Shown: positions 36,046-44,753 of the stretch, piece after piece
How positions within the stretch are numbered: position 1 is the stretch's first letter
How the letters are laid out: each line of letters opens with the position of its first letter
Source of the DNA: Lonepinella sp051851555
GTDB lineage: Bacteria > Pseudomonadota > Gammaproteobacteria > Enterobacterales > Pasteurellaceae
Length of the DNA: 64,000 nt
Assembly: GCF_051851555.1 (NCBI RefSeq)
Contig: NZ_JBPDVH010000006.1
Location: forward strand, 67,877-131,876
Direction of reading: 5' to 3'
Translations under genes and position numbers: made by a program
The notes under the pieces: generated by a model
The model's input: only the letters and a program-made list of their open reading frames with translations
Told to the model about the DNA's origin: nothing
Databases searched by the model: none

Positions 36046-36115
36046 TGTAGGGGCGTATTGCATACGCCCTATATATGACGGAGCGTGATTTGGGCGTATG
36101 CAATACGCCCCTACA
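36046..36115. repeat. Large inverted repeat between rph and pyrE
   Basis: Two 24-base arms (36046-36069 and 36092-36115), perfect complements, begin TGTAGGGGCG and surround 22 bases. Each arm is itself a palindrome (GGGCGTAT-TGC-ATACGCCC). It looks like a small non-coding mobile repeat. In RNA it would form a very stable cruciform or hairpin 28 bases before the pyrE start. Confidence 0.85.
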
Positions 36116-36143
36116 ATATAATTTCGAATAATGGTAGATCAAA

Positions 36144-36785
36144 ATGCAAGATTACAAACAACAATTTATCCAATTTGCTTTAAGTCGCAATGTGTTACGT
36201 TTCGGTGAATTTACCTTAAAATCCGGCAGAAAAAGCCCATATTTTTTTAATGCAGGTTTATTTAATACCGGAGCCGATCTCGCCAAATTAGGCGAGTTTT
36301 ACGCCAAAGCCATTGTGGCAAGTGGCTTAAATTATGATGTGATTTTCGGACCAGCGTACAAAGGCATTCCCATTGGTACAACGGTTTCGGTGGCGTTATT
36401 TAATCAATTCGGCTTAGATAAACCAGTGTGCTTTAACCGTAAAGAGGCTAAAGATCACGGTGAGGGCGGAAATCTAATCGGCTCCCCATTACAAGGCAAA
36501 GTGTTGTTGGTAGATGATGTCATTACAGCGGGAACCGCCATTCGAGAGGCCATGGATATTATTGCGGCTAACGGGGCAAGTTTAAGTGCGGTGGTGATTG
36601 CATTAAACCGTAAGGAAAAAGGCAAAGGCGAATTGTCGGCGATTCAAGAAGTAGAACGAGATTATCAATGTGATGTGTTGTCGATTGTGGATTTAGATGA
36701 TTTGATGATGTTTATTGAAAATGATCCAGAATATCGCCAGTATTTGCCTGCAATGCGAGCGTATCGTGAACAGTTCGGGGTATAA
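36144..36785 (+). CDS. pyrE: Orotate phosphoribosyltransferase
   Basis: The 213-residue enzyme makes orotidine-5'-phosphate from orotate and PRPP in pyrimidine synthesis. The PRPP-binding motif VLLVDDVITAGTAIREAM is near residues 120-137, and the flexible loop FNRKEAKDHGEGG is present. Length is normal. In E. coli pyrE is controlled by attenuation after rph; here a strong inverted repeat occupies the intergenic space and could affect read-through. Confidence 0.97.
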   Translation: MQDYKQQFIQFALSRNVLRFGEFTLKSGRKSPYFFNAGLFNTGADLAKLGEFYAKAIVASGLNYDVIFGPAYKGIPIGTTVSVALFNQFGLDKPVCFNRKEAKDHGEGGNLIGSPLQGKVLLVDDVITAGTAIREAMDIIAANGASLSAVVIALNRKEKGKGELSAIQEVERDYQCDVLSIVDLDDLMMFIENDPEYRQYLPAMRAYREQFGV

Positions 36786-36813
36786 GCTAAAATACACATT
36801 TGGGATAAAATGG

Positions 36814-36847
36814 AATGCCTAGAAAAGCGTTGACTTTTCTAGGCATT
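36814..36847. terminator. Bidirectional terminator between pyrE and the phosphoethanolamine transferase gene
   Basis: AATGCCTAGAAAAG and its complement form a perfect 14-bp stem with a 6-base loop, followed by a T-rich tail. Confidence 0.88.
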
Positions 36848-36850
36848 TGT

Positions 36851-38507
36851 TTATTTGATTTCGACTTGTAACGGTTTCGTAATATCGATAGCGGAAATAT
36901 CATTGCCGCCTTTTAAAGGATGCAATTTTTTCATTAAAGCATCATCTCTTTTATCGGCTTTATCTGAAAATAGATCGTAATTTGGATCAAGTTTTGCATT
37001 AGAAATGCCGATCCAATTTGCAATGCCATTGGTAAAATTTAATGGCGATTTGTAGGCTTTAATGTAAGTCTGTTCCACGTCATCTGACGAAAGTTTGAAT
37101 AAAGGGATTTCGTAGTGATGGGGTTCTAGATTAGCATTATTTAACAAAATACTTCCTTTTTCATCTTTTATATGGGAAAGCCCATGATCAGAAAAATAAG
37201 TAATAGAAAATTTTCTACCTGTTTTTATTTCATTTTCAGTGAGTTTAGTATAGACTGACTTTATAAACTCATCTGTTTTCTTAATAGATGAAATATAACA
37301 ATTCAGATACCAGTAATTTTTATCTATCTTATTATCATTAAATATTTTTTTGTAATCTGTGAGTCTACCACAAGCCCCAACGTGTGAACCGTATAAGTGT
37401 AATACTATAAAACGTTTTTGTTTTTCCGGTTGGTTAAGCACTTTTTGTAATTCTGGCAATAATAGAAAGTCACTGGTATTTTTATCCGAATATTGTCCAT
37501 TTTTCAGAAATTTTTGATGATGACTTCTTTTTCCAATGGCAGCAATGGGGGTATCATATTTTCCTAACCCACCTTGATTGGATATCCAATAAGTGTCAAT
37601 CTCTGCTGAGTTGATTAGATCAACGAGATTTAAATTATAGTTCTCATCGCCAGTTTCTTTATTTGAATTGGTCAAGATTCTTTTGAGTGAAGGGACAGTA
37701 TTTAATCCTGCAGGCTCAAATCCATCTACAATAACCGCTTTTGAACTGGATATAAATGGCGTATTATTAATTGGATAACCATAAACATAATGATAATCCT
37801 TTCTCGCACTTTCTCCTATAATCAGCACATAATCATCATATTTTGATTTATCTGTTAATGTTGTTTCACCCCATTCATTTTTAATACCAATATTATTTAA
37901 TCTATCTAATTCAACTTTTACTTTTTGATATTCCGTATTAGTTACTTTGAAAAAATCAAATACAGGAGTATTAAATAACATTGTAATTGTTAAACAGGAC
38001 AAAAATAATTTATTTTTATGTAATGCAATGTGGAATTTTTGGCTGATATATCTAAAGAGCAAAAGCAATATAGGAATAGCGATCGCATATAAATAACTTT
38101 TATAGGAAATACTTAATAAAAATTCTTTACTTTCTGAAACATCTGTTGCGAATACGGAGGCAATATAAGCATAGGTTGGTTTTCCAAAATTTAATCCAAC
38201 GGGTGTATATAACGCATAGATAAGAATAAAGGGGAATAGCACAAAATAAAATATTTTCTTTGAACTATTTAAAATAATAATTAGACAGGATAATAAGATA
38301 ATATTAAACAATGGCGGTTTGGGAAATAAACCAGAGCCACGTAACACTAATTTTGAGAGTGTCAATATAATAGTAATTGAAATAAGTGCAAAGATAAATT
38401 TTTTCAGATTTTGTAAAGAAAAGCTAGACTTTAGTTTACGAAATACCGATACTGTTGGCTGTTGGCTGTTGGCTGTTGGCTGTTGGCTGTTGGCTGTTGG
38501 TTAGCAT
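36851..38507 (-). CDS. Phosphoethanolamine transferase, phase-variable, out of frame here
   Basis: The enzyme adds phosphoethanolamine to lipopolysaccharide. Its sulfatase-fold domain shows metal ligands in LIIGESARKD, the nucleophile threonine in GLNTVPSLKR and YFSDHGLSH; the N-terminal part has several membrane segments. The long frame (504 codons from a TTG at 38365) lacks a normal start. The only good one is the ATG at 38507 with AAGGAA upstream, which reads into seven CCAACAG units and then stops at TAA after a frame slip. With six units the frame would be continuous and give 549 residues, a normal family length. I read this as a contingency gene in the OFF state, although a sequencing slip in the tract is possible. 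It lies 20 bases after metJ, possibly in one transcript. The exact target sugar is unknown. Confidence 0.85.
38452..38500. repeat. Heptanucleotide tandem repeat, seven perfect units
   Basis: CTGTTGG on the plus strand (CCAACAG in the gene direction) is repeated seven times without a change. It starts 7 bases after the A of the ATG of the phosphoethanolamine transferase gene. Because 7 is not a multiple of 3, gain or loss of a unit changes the frame; units in multiples of three (6, 9) are in frame. Confidence 0.97.
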
Positions 38508-38527
38508 AATTATTTCCTTAATATAAA

Positions 38528-38845
38528 TTAATATTCCCATTCATCCGGCTCAATCCCCAATTCACGCATAATTGCTTTGGCGTGTTCTGGGATTTCATTA
38601 TTGTGATCTTTCAGTAAATCTTCGTCAGTGGGTAATGGTTGTCCAGTAAAAGCGTGTAGAAAGGCCTCGCACAATAATTCGCTGTTAGTGGCATGACGTA
38701 GGTTTTTAATTTGGCGACGAGTGCGTTCATTGGTTAAAATTTCCAATACTTTAATCGGAATAGATACCGTGATTTTTTTAACTTGCTCGCTTTTTTTACC
38801 GTGTTCTGCATAAGGGCTGATGTACTTGCCGTTCCAGTTCGCCAT
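38528..38845 (-). CDS. metJ: Methionine repressor MetJ
   Basis: The 105-residue ribbon-helix-helix repressor is nearly colinear with E. coli MetJ: KYISPYAEHGKKSEQVKKIT, then SELLCEAFLHAFTGQPLP and a WEY end. With S-adenosylmethionine it binds tandem 8-base met boxes and shuts down methionine synthesis and uptake genes. A likely target in this window is the metNIQ promoter at 63.1 kb. Confidence 0.97.
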   Translation of the reverse strand: MANWNGKYISPYAEHGKKSEQVKKITVSIPIKVLEILTNERTRRQIKNLRHATNSELLCEAFLHAFTGQPLPTDEDLLKDHNNEIPEHAKAIMRELGIEPDEWEY

Positions 38846-38911
38846 AATCTGTCCTATATTCCTTTAGAAATTAAGGGTATTTTAATCAAAAAGTCAGGGA
38901 ATAACAATCTA

Positions 38912-39724
38912 CTATTTTTTCTGACACTTCGGGCAGAAGAAACTATTTCGCTGCCCAATCACTAAACTGTCAATTTTTGCACCGCAGTTTGGACAGTTTT
39001 TCCCCGCCTTGCCATAAATTTGAAGTTCTTGAGCAAAATAACCGGGTTTGCCATCAGGTTGCAGAAAGTCTTTTAGCGTGGTACCACCTTGTTCAATGGC
39101 ACGTAGTAGCTCTTTTTTAATGGTCGTCACTAGCAATTCGGCTTGTTTTTTTGTAATTGTGCTAGCTAATTTTTGCGGATGAAGTCCACATTGAAATAAC
39201 ACTTCGTTGGCATAAATATTGCCAACGCCGACCACAACCGCATTATCCATCAGAAAGATTTTAAGTGCGGTGGATTTTTTGCGAGATTTTTTAAACAAAT
39301 AATCGGCAGTAAATTGATCGGAAAGCGGTTCAGGCCCGAGTTTCATAAAAAGATAAAACTCATCTAAATTATCCGTCCAAAGCCATGCCCCAAAACGACG
39401 TGGATCGTTATAACGCATAATTTTGCCGTTGTTTATCACCATATCCAGATGATCGTGTTTTTCTATCGGATCATTTTTTTGCACAATACGAACTGATCCT
39501 GACATACCTAAATGCCCAATAATAAAGCCTTTTTCCGTGTGAATAATTAGGTATTTAGCACGGCGTGAAAGTGCGGTGATTTTTACTTGAGAAAGTTGAC
39601 CGAGTTCAGGCGAAATTGGCCAGCGTAATTTGGGTTGGCGAACAATGATTTTTTCAATAGTAAAACCAGTCAGGTAAGGAGCAATACCATTTTTAGCGGT
39701 TTCCACTTCGGGTAATTCGGGCAT
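38912..39724 (-). CDS. mutM: Formamidopyrimidine-DNA glycosylase
   Basis: MutM removes 8-oxoguanine and formamidopyrimidines. The 270-residue protein has the catalytic N-terminus PELPEVE after the initiator methionine, the helix-two-turn-helix around VGVGNIYANEVLF, and a C-terminal zinc finger with CPNCGAKI and CPKCQ. A uptake sequence lies in the gene twice. Length is normal. Confidence 0.97.
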   Translation of the reverse strand: MPELPEVETAKNGIAPYLTGFTIEKIIVRQPKLRWPISPELGQLSQVKITALSRRAKYLIIHTEKGFIIGHLGMSGSVRIVQKNDPIEKHDHLDMVINNGKIMRYNDPRRFGAWLWTDNLDEFYLFMKLGPEPLSDQFTADYLFKKSRKKSTALKIFLMDNAVVVGVGNIYANEVLFQCGLHPQKLASTITKKQAELLVTTIKKELLRAIEQGGTTLKDFLQPDGKPGYFAQELQIYGKAGKNCPNCGAKIDSLVIGQRNSFFCPKCQKK

Positions 39725-39738
39725 ATTGTTTTCCTTTT

Positions 39739-39847
39739 ACCCTCACCCTAGCCCTCTCCCAAAGGGAGAGGGGACAATTTTAGATGAACAAAAATAAAAT
39801 TCTTTAAACTATTCCCTCTCCCTTTGGGAGAGGGCTAGGGTGAGGGT
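39739..39847. repeat. Large inverted repeat between mutM and rpmG
   Basis: Two 34-base perfect arms (39739-39772 and 39814-39847) beginning ACCCTCACCCTAGCCC surround 41 AT-rich bases. Each arm ends in its own small hairpin (CCCTCTCCC-AAA-GGGAGAGGG). It looks like a non-coding, MITE- or REP-like insertion. No open frame is present in it. Confidence 0.85.
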
Positions 39848-39860
39848 GTGAGGGTTATAA

Positions 39861-39885
39861 AAAAACCCGAACAAGTCGGGTTTTT
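39861..39885 (-). terminator. Intrinsic terminator after rpmG
   Basis: AAAAACCCGA and TCGGGTTTTT form a perfect 10-bp stem with loop ACAAG. The minus strand reads into a T run; it is 18 bases after the rpmG stop. Confidence 0.9.
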
Positions 39886-39903
39886 GATTCTGTAAAAACG
39901 AAA

Positions 39904-40074
39904 TTATTTGATTTTCGCTTCTTTATAAACAACGTGTTTACGCACCACTGGATCAAATTTTTTGATTTCCATTTTTTCAGGCATATTACGTTTGTTTTTT
40001 GTTGTTGTGTAGAAATGACCAGTTTCAGCGGTTGAAACTAATTTAATTTTCTCACGAGCACCTTTAGCTGCCAT
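39904..40074 (-). CDS. rpmG: 50S ribosomal protein L33
   Basis: The 56-residue protein reads MAAKGAREKIKLVSTAETGH at its start and ends YKEAKIK. It is the zinc-free form (no CxxC pairs). It lies 11 bases after rpmB, the usual rpmB-rpmG pair, and has a GGAGC ribosome-binding site. Confidence 0.96.
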   Translation of the reverse strand: MAAKGAREKIKLVSTAETGHFYTTTKNKRNMPEKMEIKKFDPVVRKHVVYKEAKIK

Positions 40075-40085
40075 GTTTTAGCTCC

Positions 40086-40322
40086 TTAGATTTTCTCGCC
40101 ACGAGCACGGATTTCAGCTAATACTGCATCAATGCCTTTTTTATCAATAATACGCATACCTTTCGCTGTTAAGCGTAAAGTCACGAAACGGTTTTCACTC
40201 TCAACCCAAAAACGGTGAGTGTGTAAGTTTGGTAGAAAACGACGACGAGTCGCATTCAATGCGTGCGAGCGGTTGTTACCAACGGCTGGACGCTTGCCTG
40301 TTACTTGACAGACTCTAGACAT
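40086..40322 (-). CDS. rpmB: 50S ribosomal protein L28
   Basis: The 78-residue protein starts [20 protein letters not shown] and ends [10 protein letters not shown], the L28 pattern. I chose the ATG at 40322 with TTGGAG upstream; the frame is open 19 codons further up in the leader. It is the first gene of the rpmBG operon, with a strong promoter about 125 bases upstream. Confidence 0.96.
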
Positions 40323-40447
40323 AATAAAACTCCAATAATTAAATATAAGCTCGAGCTTACGGTTCGGATACAATTTCAAGGAAAGCCTTGATAGCTACCT
40401 CGTCAGGTCGCTCGTTACCGACCCGCTTACTATATTAAAGGCTGTGA

Positions 40448-40476
40448 ATTATACTCACATAATTCGACTTTCTCAA
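40448..40476 (-). promoter_or_regulatory. Promoter of rpmBG
   Basis: On the minus strand TTGAGA, a 17-base spacer and TATAAT form a near-consensus sigma-70 promoter. The transcript leader would be about 120 bases long and contains the palindrome TCAAGGCTTTCCTTGA. Confidence 0.75.
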
Positions 40477-40536
40477 GGAAAAAATACATTTTCTGTAAAA
40501 AAGACGTAAGATTTTGCCCTCATGGCAGACATGATC

Positions 40537-41199
40537 CTATAAAATGCACTTTTCTGCAAAGGAAAAATAGCCGCCTTTGCCAATAATAAAATGATCCAAC
40601 ACTTGAATATCCATTAATTTGGCGGCTTGTTGAATTTCTGCGGTAATTAATCGATCGGAATGGCTCGGTTCTGCCAAACCTGATGGGTGATTATGTGCCA
40701 AAATAAGGGCCGCAGCATTGCAATATAAGGCGGTTTTAATGATTTCTCGGGGATGAATACTGGCGGATCGGACGCTACCGAAAAACATGTCTTCTTGTTT
40801 GATTAAGCGATGTTGCCCATCAAGAAAAAGGACTAAAAAAACTTCTCGTTCATATTGTTCCATTTCCGCTTGTAAATAGAGGCGAACGGTTTCAGACTCG
40901 TTGAACGTATGGGAAAATTGCATTTCCTGCAATAAATAGCGTTTGGTCATTTCGGTGCAGGCTTGTAGTTGGATAAATTGGGTAATGCCAATGCCTTTGA
41001 ATGCACAAAATTGTTGTTGAGAGGCAGAAATGAGGCCTCGTAATGATCCAAAATGTTGAATTACCGCATGGGAAAGTTGTGTAACGGGGCAACCTTTGAT
41101 ACCCGTGCGTAAAAAAATCGCCAACAATTCTGCGTCGCTTAAAGCGGTTGCGCCAAATTGGAGTAATTTTTCTCGAGGCATTAAAACAGCGTTTTCCAT
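40537..41199 (-). CDS. radC: RadC-family JAB-domain protein
   Basis: The 220-residue protein has a helix-hairpin-helix-like N-terminal part and the JAMM metalloprotease-like motif AHNHPSGLAEPSHSD. The radiation-sensitivity name is historical; the activity is not established. It lies upstream of rpmBG and divergent from coaBC, the same order as in E. coli (coaBC, radC, rpmB, rpmG, mutM). Confidence 0.94.
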   Translation of the reverse strand: MENAVLMPREKLLQFGATALSDAELLAIFLRTGIKGCPVTQLSHAVIQHFGSLRGLISASQQQFCAFKGIGITQFIQLQACTEMTKRYLLQEMQFSHTFNESETVRLYLQAEMEQYEREVFLVLFLDGQHRLIKQEDMFFGSVRSASIHPREIIKTALYCNAAALILAHNHPSGLAEPSHSDRLITAEIQQAAKLMDIQVLDHFIIGKGGYFSFAEKCIL

Positions 41200-41364
41200 T
41201 TATCATTCCTAAAAATGGGGTTTATTTGCACCGCACTTTGCAATTATTTTGATGAGAAAGCGAGAAATTTTGTTCAATTTTGGAATGCAGATCACAAAAT
41301 ACAGTTTTTTATTTGCGGAAATTGAAGTAGAATGGGCGTCTAATGATGTGAAAGGGGACTAACA

Positions 41365-42567
41365 ATGACAACATTGCAAAATAAACGTATTGTAATGGGA
41401 ATAACAGGCGGTATTGCTGCTTATAAAACCATTGAATTGATTCGTTTATTGCGTAAAGTTGGGGCCGAAGTCAGAGTGGTTCTTACGCCAGCAGCCGCAG
41501 AATTTGTTACCCCGCTAACTTTGCAAGCCATTTCTGGTAATCCTGTGTCGCAATCGTTACTGGATCCGCAAGCCGAATTAGCCATGGGGCATATTGAATT
41601 AGCCAAATGGGCGGAACTAGTTGTGATTGTTCCTGCCAGTGCGGATTTTATCGCTCGACTGAATGTGGGCATGGCCAATGATTTGCTTGCTACCCTTTGT
41701 TTAGCCACATCCGCCCCGATTTTATTGGCGCCCGCCATGAATCAGCGTATGTATGCGCAATCTGTCACTCAACAAAATATTCACGCTTTACGCCAACGTG
41801 GTATGCAGTTTATTGGCCCCAATGCGGGCGAACAGGCTTGTGGCGATGTGGGCTATGGACGGATGTCGGAACCCCATGAAATTTTCACGGCGATTGAAAA
41901 CCATTTTACTGTTTCGCAAGATTTAGTCGGGTTGAATGTGGTGATTACTGCAGGCCCAACCCAAGAGGCCATTGATCCCGTGCGTTATATTAGTAATCAC
42001 AGCTCAGGCAAAATGGGCTTTGCATTGGCCGAGTCCTTTGTTCAACGAGGGGCCAATGTCACGTTAATTAGTGGTCCTGTGAATCTGCCAACGCCCGCCA
42101 AGGTGAAACGCCTTGATGTGCTGTCTGCTCAACAAATGTGGCAAGTCGCCCTTGAAAGTGCGGTGAAAAATCACCTTTTTATTGCTTGCGCTGCAGTGGC
42201 GGATTATCGTGTTGCTGAGATTGCTGAACAGAAGATTAAAAAGTCTGGCGATGAAATGCAACTTCGCTTAATTAAAAATCCAGATATTGTGTCGGATGTG
42301 GGGCATTTAACCGAACATCGCCCGTTTACCGTGGGGTTTGCGGCGGAAACGCAGCAAGTCGCCCAGTATGCACAGGATAAATTAGTGCGTAAAAAATTAG
42401 ATATGATTTGTGCCAATGATGTGTCAAACGGACAAGTTTTTGGTCAAGATAACAATGCGTTAACCTTGTATTGGGCCACGGGTTCCATCGCCTTGCCAGA
42501 AACGAGTAAAGCGCAATTAGCACAACAAGTCGTCAACAAAATCATTGAGAGATACCATGCAAAATAA
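41365..42567 (+). CDS. coaBC: Phosphopantothenoylcysteine synthetase/decarboxylase
   Basis: The 400-residue bifunctional enzyme acts in coenzyme A synthesis. The N-terminal CoaC half is a flavin decarboxylase (GITGGIAAYKTIELIRLL, then PAMNQRM). The C-terminal CoaB half has the ligase start TAGPTQEAIDPVRYISNHSS and joins cysteine to phosphopantothenate using CTP. Its 3' end overlaps dut by 11 bases. Confidence 0.97.
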   Translation: MTTLQNKRIVMGITGGIAAYKTIELIRLLRKVGAEVRVVLTPAAAEFVTPLTLQAISGNPVSQSLLDPQAELAMGHIELAKWAELVVIVPASADFIARLNVGMANDLLATLCLATSAPILLAPAMNQRMYAQSVTQQNIHALRQRGMQFIGPNAGEQACGDVGYGRMSEPHEIFTAIENHFTVSQDLVGLNVVITAGPTQEAIDPVRYISNHSSGKMGFALAESFVQRGANVTLISGPVNLPTPAKVKRLDVLSAQQMWQVALESAVKNHLFIACAAVADYRVAEIAEQKIKKSGDEMQLRLIKNPDIVSDVGHLTEHRPFTVGFAAETQQVAQYAQDKLVRKKLDMICANDVSNGQVFGQDNNALTLYWATGSIALPETSKAQLAQQVVNKIIERYHAK

Positions 42568-43021
42568 GAAAAAAATTGATGTAAAAATTTTAGACAGCCG
42601 AATTGGCCAAGATTTTCCATTACCCACCTATGCCACTTCGGGATCTGCGGGTTTAGATTTACGTGCGTTGTTAGAACAAAGCATCGAAATTCAACCGGGT
42701 GAAACCAAACTGATTCCAACAGGTTTGTCCATTTATATTGCCGATCCAAATTTAGCCGCAGTGATTTTGCCACGTTCTGGCTTAGGCCATAAACATGGGA
42801 TTGTCTTGGGTAATTTAGTCGGTTTGATCGACAGCGATTATCAAGGGCCGTTAATGGTTTCCATGTGGAATCGAGGCGATCAACCGTTTAAAATTGAAGT
42901 GGGTGATCGCATTGCGCAACTCGTGTTTGTGCCAGTGGTGCAAGCGGAATTTAATCTTGTAGAAGACTTCATTCAAACTGACCGAGGCCTAGGTGGTTTT
43001 GGACATTCAGGTAAGCAATAA
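42557..43021 (+). CDS. dut: dUTP diphosphatase
   Basis: The 154-residue trimeric enzyme hydrolyses dUTP to dUMP. All family motifs are seen: ATSGSAGLDLRA, PRSGLGHKHGIVLGN, GLIDSDYQGPL, DRIAQLVF and the C-terminal RGLGGFGHSG. I chose the ATG at 42557 (MQNKKKIDVKILD), which overlaps the coaBC end; an in-frame TTG four codons upstream is less likely. The stop overlaps the slmA start. Confidence 0.97.
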   Translation: MQNKKKIDVKILDSRIGQDFPLPTYATSGSAGLDLRALLEQSIEIQPGETKLIPTGLSIYIADPNLAAVILPRSGLGHKHGIVLGNLVGLIDSDYQGPLMVSMWNRGDQPFKIEVGDRIAQLVFVPVVQAEFNLVEDFIQTDRGLGGFGHSGKQ

Positions 43022-43674
43022 TGGTAGAACAGTTGGAAATTGCCGATCTTGAACCCGTTGTGGTGGAGCAATCGGCACCCAAAATTGAAAAACGCAGCGT
43101 TAAAGAGCGGCGCCAACAAGTATTAGCGGTGTTGGCCAGCATGTTACATTCTGAACGAGGCATGGAACGCATGACCACAGCACGCCTTGCAGAGGCGGTG
43201 GGCGTGTCGGAGGCTGCATTATATCGTTATTTTCCGAGTAAAACGAAAATGTTCGAGGCGTTGATTGAGAACATTGAACAGAATTTATTTATCCGTATTT
43301 CGCAATCCACTAAATTGGAAACGAACACGCTGAATCGTGTGCGTGATATTTTACAGATGATCTTAGATTTTGCGCGTAAAAATCCTGGTATGACACGCGT
43401 GTTAACTGGTCATGCACTGATGTTTGAAGATGCCCAATTACAGGCGCGTGTTGCACAATTTTTTGACCGTCTTGAATTGCAATTTGTGAATATTTTACAA
43501 ATGCGGAAATTGCGCGAGGGGCGTGTTTTTGCGGTAGATGAACGTACTATCGCAAGCTATTTAGTGACCTTTTGCGAGGGGCAATTTATGCGTTATGTAC
43601 GGACCAATTTTCGCCGTAGCGTCAATCAAAGTTTTGAACAGCAATGGCAATTAATCGAGCCATTATTCGCTTAG
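43021..43674 (+). CDS. slmA: Nucleoid occlusion factor SlmA
   Basis: The 217-residue TetR-fold DNA-binding protein has the helix-turn-helix TTARLAEAVGVSEAALYRYF near residues 55-75. SlmA blocks FtsZ assembly over the nucleoid by binding sites away from the terminus. It overlaps dut by one base (TAATG), the conserved coaBC-dut-slmA order of gamma-proteobacteria. Confidence 0.95.
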   Translation: MVEQLEIADLEPVVVEQSAPKIEKRSVKERRQQVLAVLASMLHSERGMERMTTARLAEAVGVSEAALYRYFPSKTKMFEALIENIEQNLFIRISQSTKLETNTLNRVRDILQMILDFARKNPGMTRVLTGHALMFEDAQLQARVAQFFDRLELQFVNILQMRKLREGRVFAVDERTIASYLVTFCEGQFMRYVRTNFRRSVNQSFEQQWQLIEPLFA

Positions 43675-43683
43675 GATATTGGC

Positions 43684-43902
43684 ATGATTATTCCTTGGCA
43701 AGAGATTGAAGAAGACACGCTGATTAATCTCGTCGAAAGTTTTATTTTGCGAGAAGGCACTGATTACGGGATTGAAGAATTATCGCTCGCACAAAAAACA
43801 GAAAATTTACTCGATCAAATTCGACAAGAAAAAGTGGTCATTGTTTGGTCAGAGTTACATGAAACCATTGATATTAAAAATAAAAAGGATTTTCTGCGTT
43901 AG
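43684..43902 (+). CDS. YheU-family protein (UPF0270)
   Basis: The 72-residue protein begins MIIPWQEIEEDTLINLVESF and contains LREGTDYG and VWSELHETIDI, as in E. coli YheU. Its function is unknown. It lies 9 bases after slmA and just upstream of crp; in E. coli yheU is also near crp. Confidence 0.9.
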   Translation: MIIPWQEIEEDTLINLVESFILREGTDYGIEELSLAQKTENLLDQIRQEKVVIVWSELHETIDIKNKKDFLR

Positions 43903-43972
43903 GTTTGTTTATCTCAAGGCACGGCAGGGGAGATAGCAAAGCCTAGCAGCGATTAGGACAAAGAGGTTATTT

Positions 43973-44650
43973 ATGTCAGAACAAGTAGTACAGCAAGTTG
44001 AACCCCAACAAGAAAAGAAAATTACTCACCGCATGGATCCCACCATTGAGTGGTTTGTTTCCCATTGCCATATTCATAAATACACCATGAAAACCACCAT
44101 GATTCATGCGGGAGAAAAAGCCGAAACCTTATACTATTTAATCCGAGGTTCAGCCTCTGTATCAACCAAAGACGAAGACGGCAAAGAAATGTTGTTGACC
44201 TATTTAAGCTCAGGGGATTTTTTTGGCGAGGCGGGATTATTTAAAGAAGATGAAGTACGCTCTGCTTGGATCCGTGCTAAAACGACGTGTGAAGTGGCGG
44301 AAATTTCCTATAAAAAATTCCGTCAGTTGGTGCAAGTTAACCCTGAAGTGTTGATGATTTTGGCAGGACAAATTGCCAAACGTTTAAGAACCACCTCACA
44401 ACAAGTGAAAAATTTAGCGTTTTTAGACGTTACGGGTCGCATTGCACAAACCCTGTTAAATCTTGCCAAAATGCCGGAGGCTATGACGCACCCCGAGGGC
44501 ATGCAAATTAAAATTACCCGCCAAGAAATCGGCCAAATGGTCGGTTGTTCAAGGGAAACCGTAGGGCGGATTTTGAAAATGTTAGAAGATGAGCATTTGA
44601 TTAGTGCGCATGGTAAAACCATCGTGGTGTATGGTGAACACATACAGTGA
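43973..44650 (+). CDS. crp: cAMP receptor protein
   Basis: The 225-residue regulator has a cAMP-binding beta-roll (GDFFGEAGLFKEDEVRSAWIR, split near residue 95) and a C-terminal helix-turn-helix ITRQEIGQMVGCSRETVGRI. The first 15 residues (QVEPQQEKKI) are an extension relative to E. coli CRP, as in Haemophilus. In Pasteurellaceae it controls sugar use and, with Sxy, competence. Good CRP sites in this window lie before the PTS operon and the porin gene. Confidence 0.97.
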   Translation: MSEQVVQQVEPQQEKKITHRMDPTIEWFVSHCHIHKYTMKTTMIHAGEKAETLYYLIRGSASVSTKDEDGKEMLLTYLSSGDFFGEAGLFKEDEVRSAWIRAKTTCEVAEISYKKFRQLVQVNPEVLMILAGQIAKRLRTTSQQVKNLAFLDVTGRIAQTLLNLAKMPEAMTHPEGMQIKITRQEIGQMVGCSRETVGRILKMLEDEHLISAHGKTIVVYGEHIQ

Positions 44651-44667
44651 TTTAAGATAGCTTAGAA

Positions 44668-44696
44668 GTGCGGTGTTTTTCACCGCATTTTTTTAT
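44668..44696 (+). terminator. Uptake-sequence hairpin after crp
   Basis: AAGTGCGGTG and CACCGCATTT flank a TTTTT loop and are followed by seven T residues; one arm carries the perfect uptake core. Confidence 0.8.
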
Positions 44697-44753
44697 AGAT
44701 CATCGGCTAAAATCTGATATATTAACTCAAGTATTTTAATTGAGGATCTTCAC

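Noticed and set aside
36851..38507. Phosphoethanolamine transferase as a plain pseudogene
   Set aside because: The only lesion is a frame shift inside a pure seven-base repeat tract, and the rest of the frame is intact with all catalytic residues. A switch fits better than decay.
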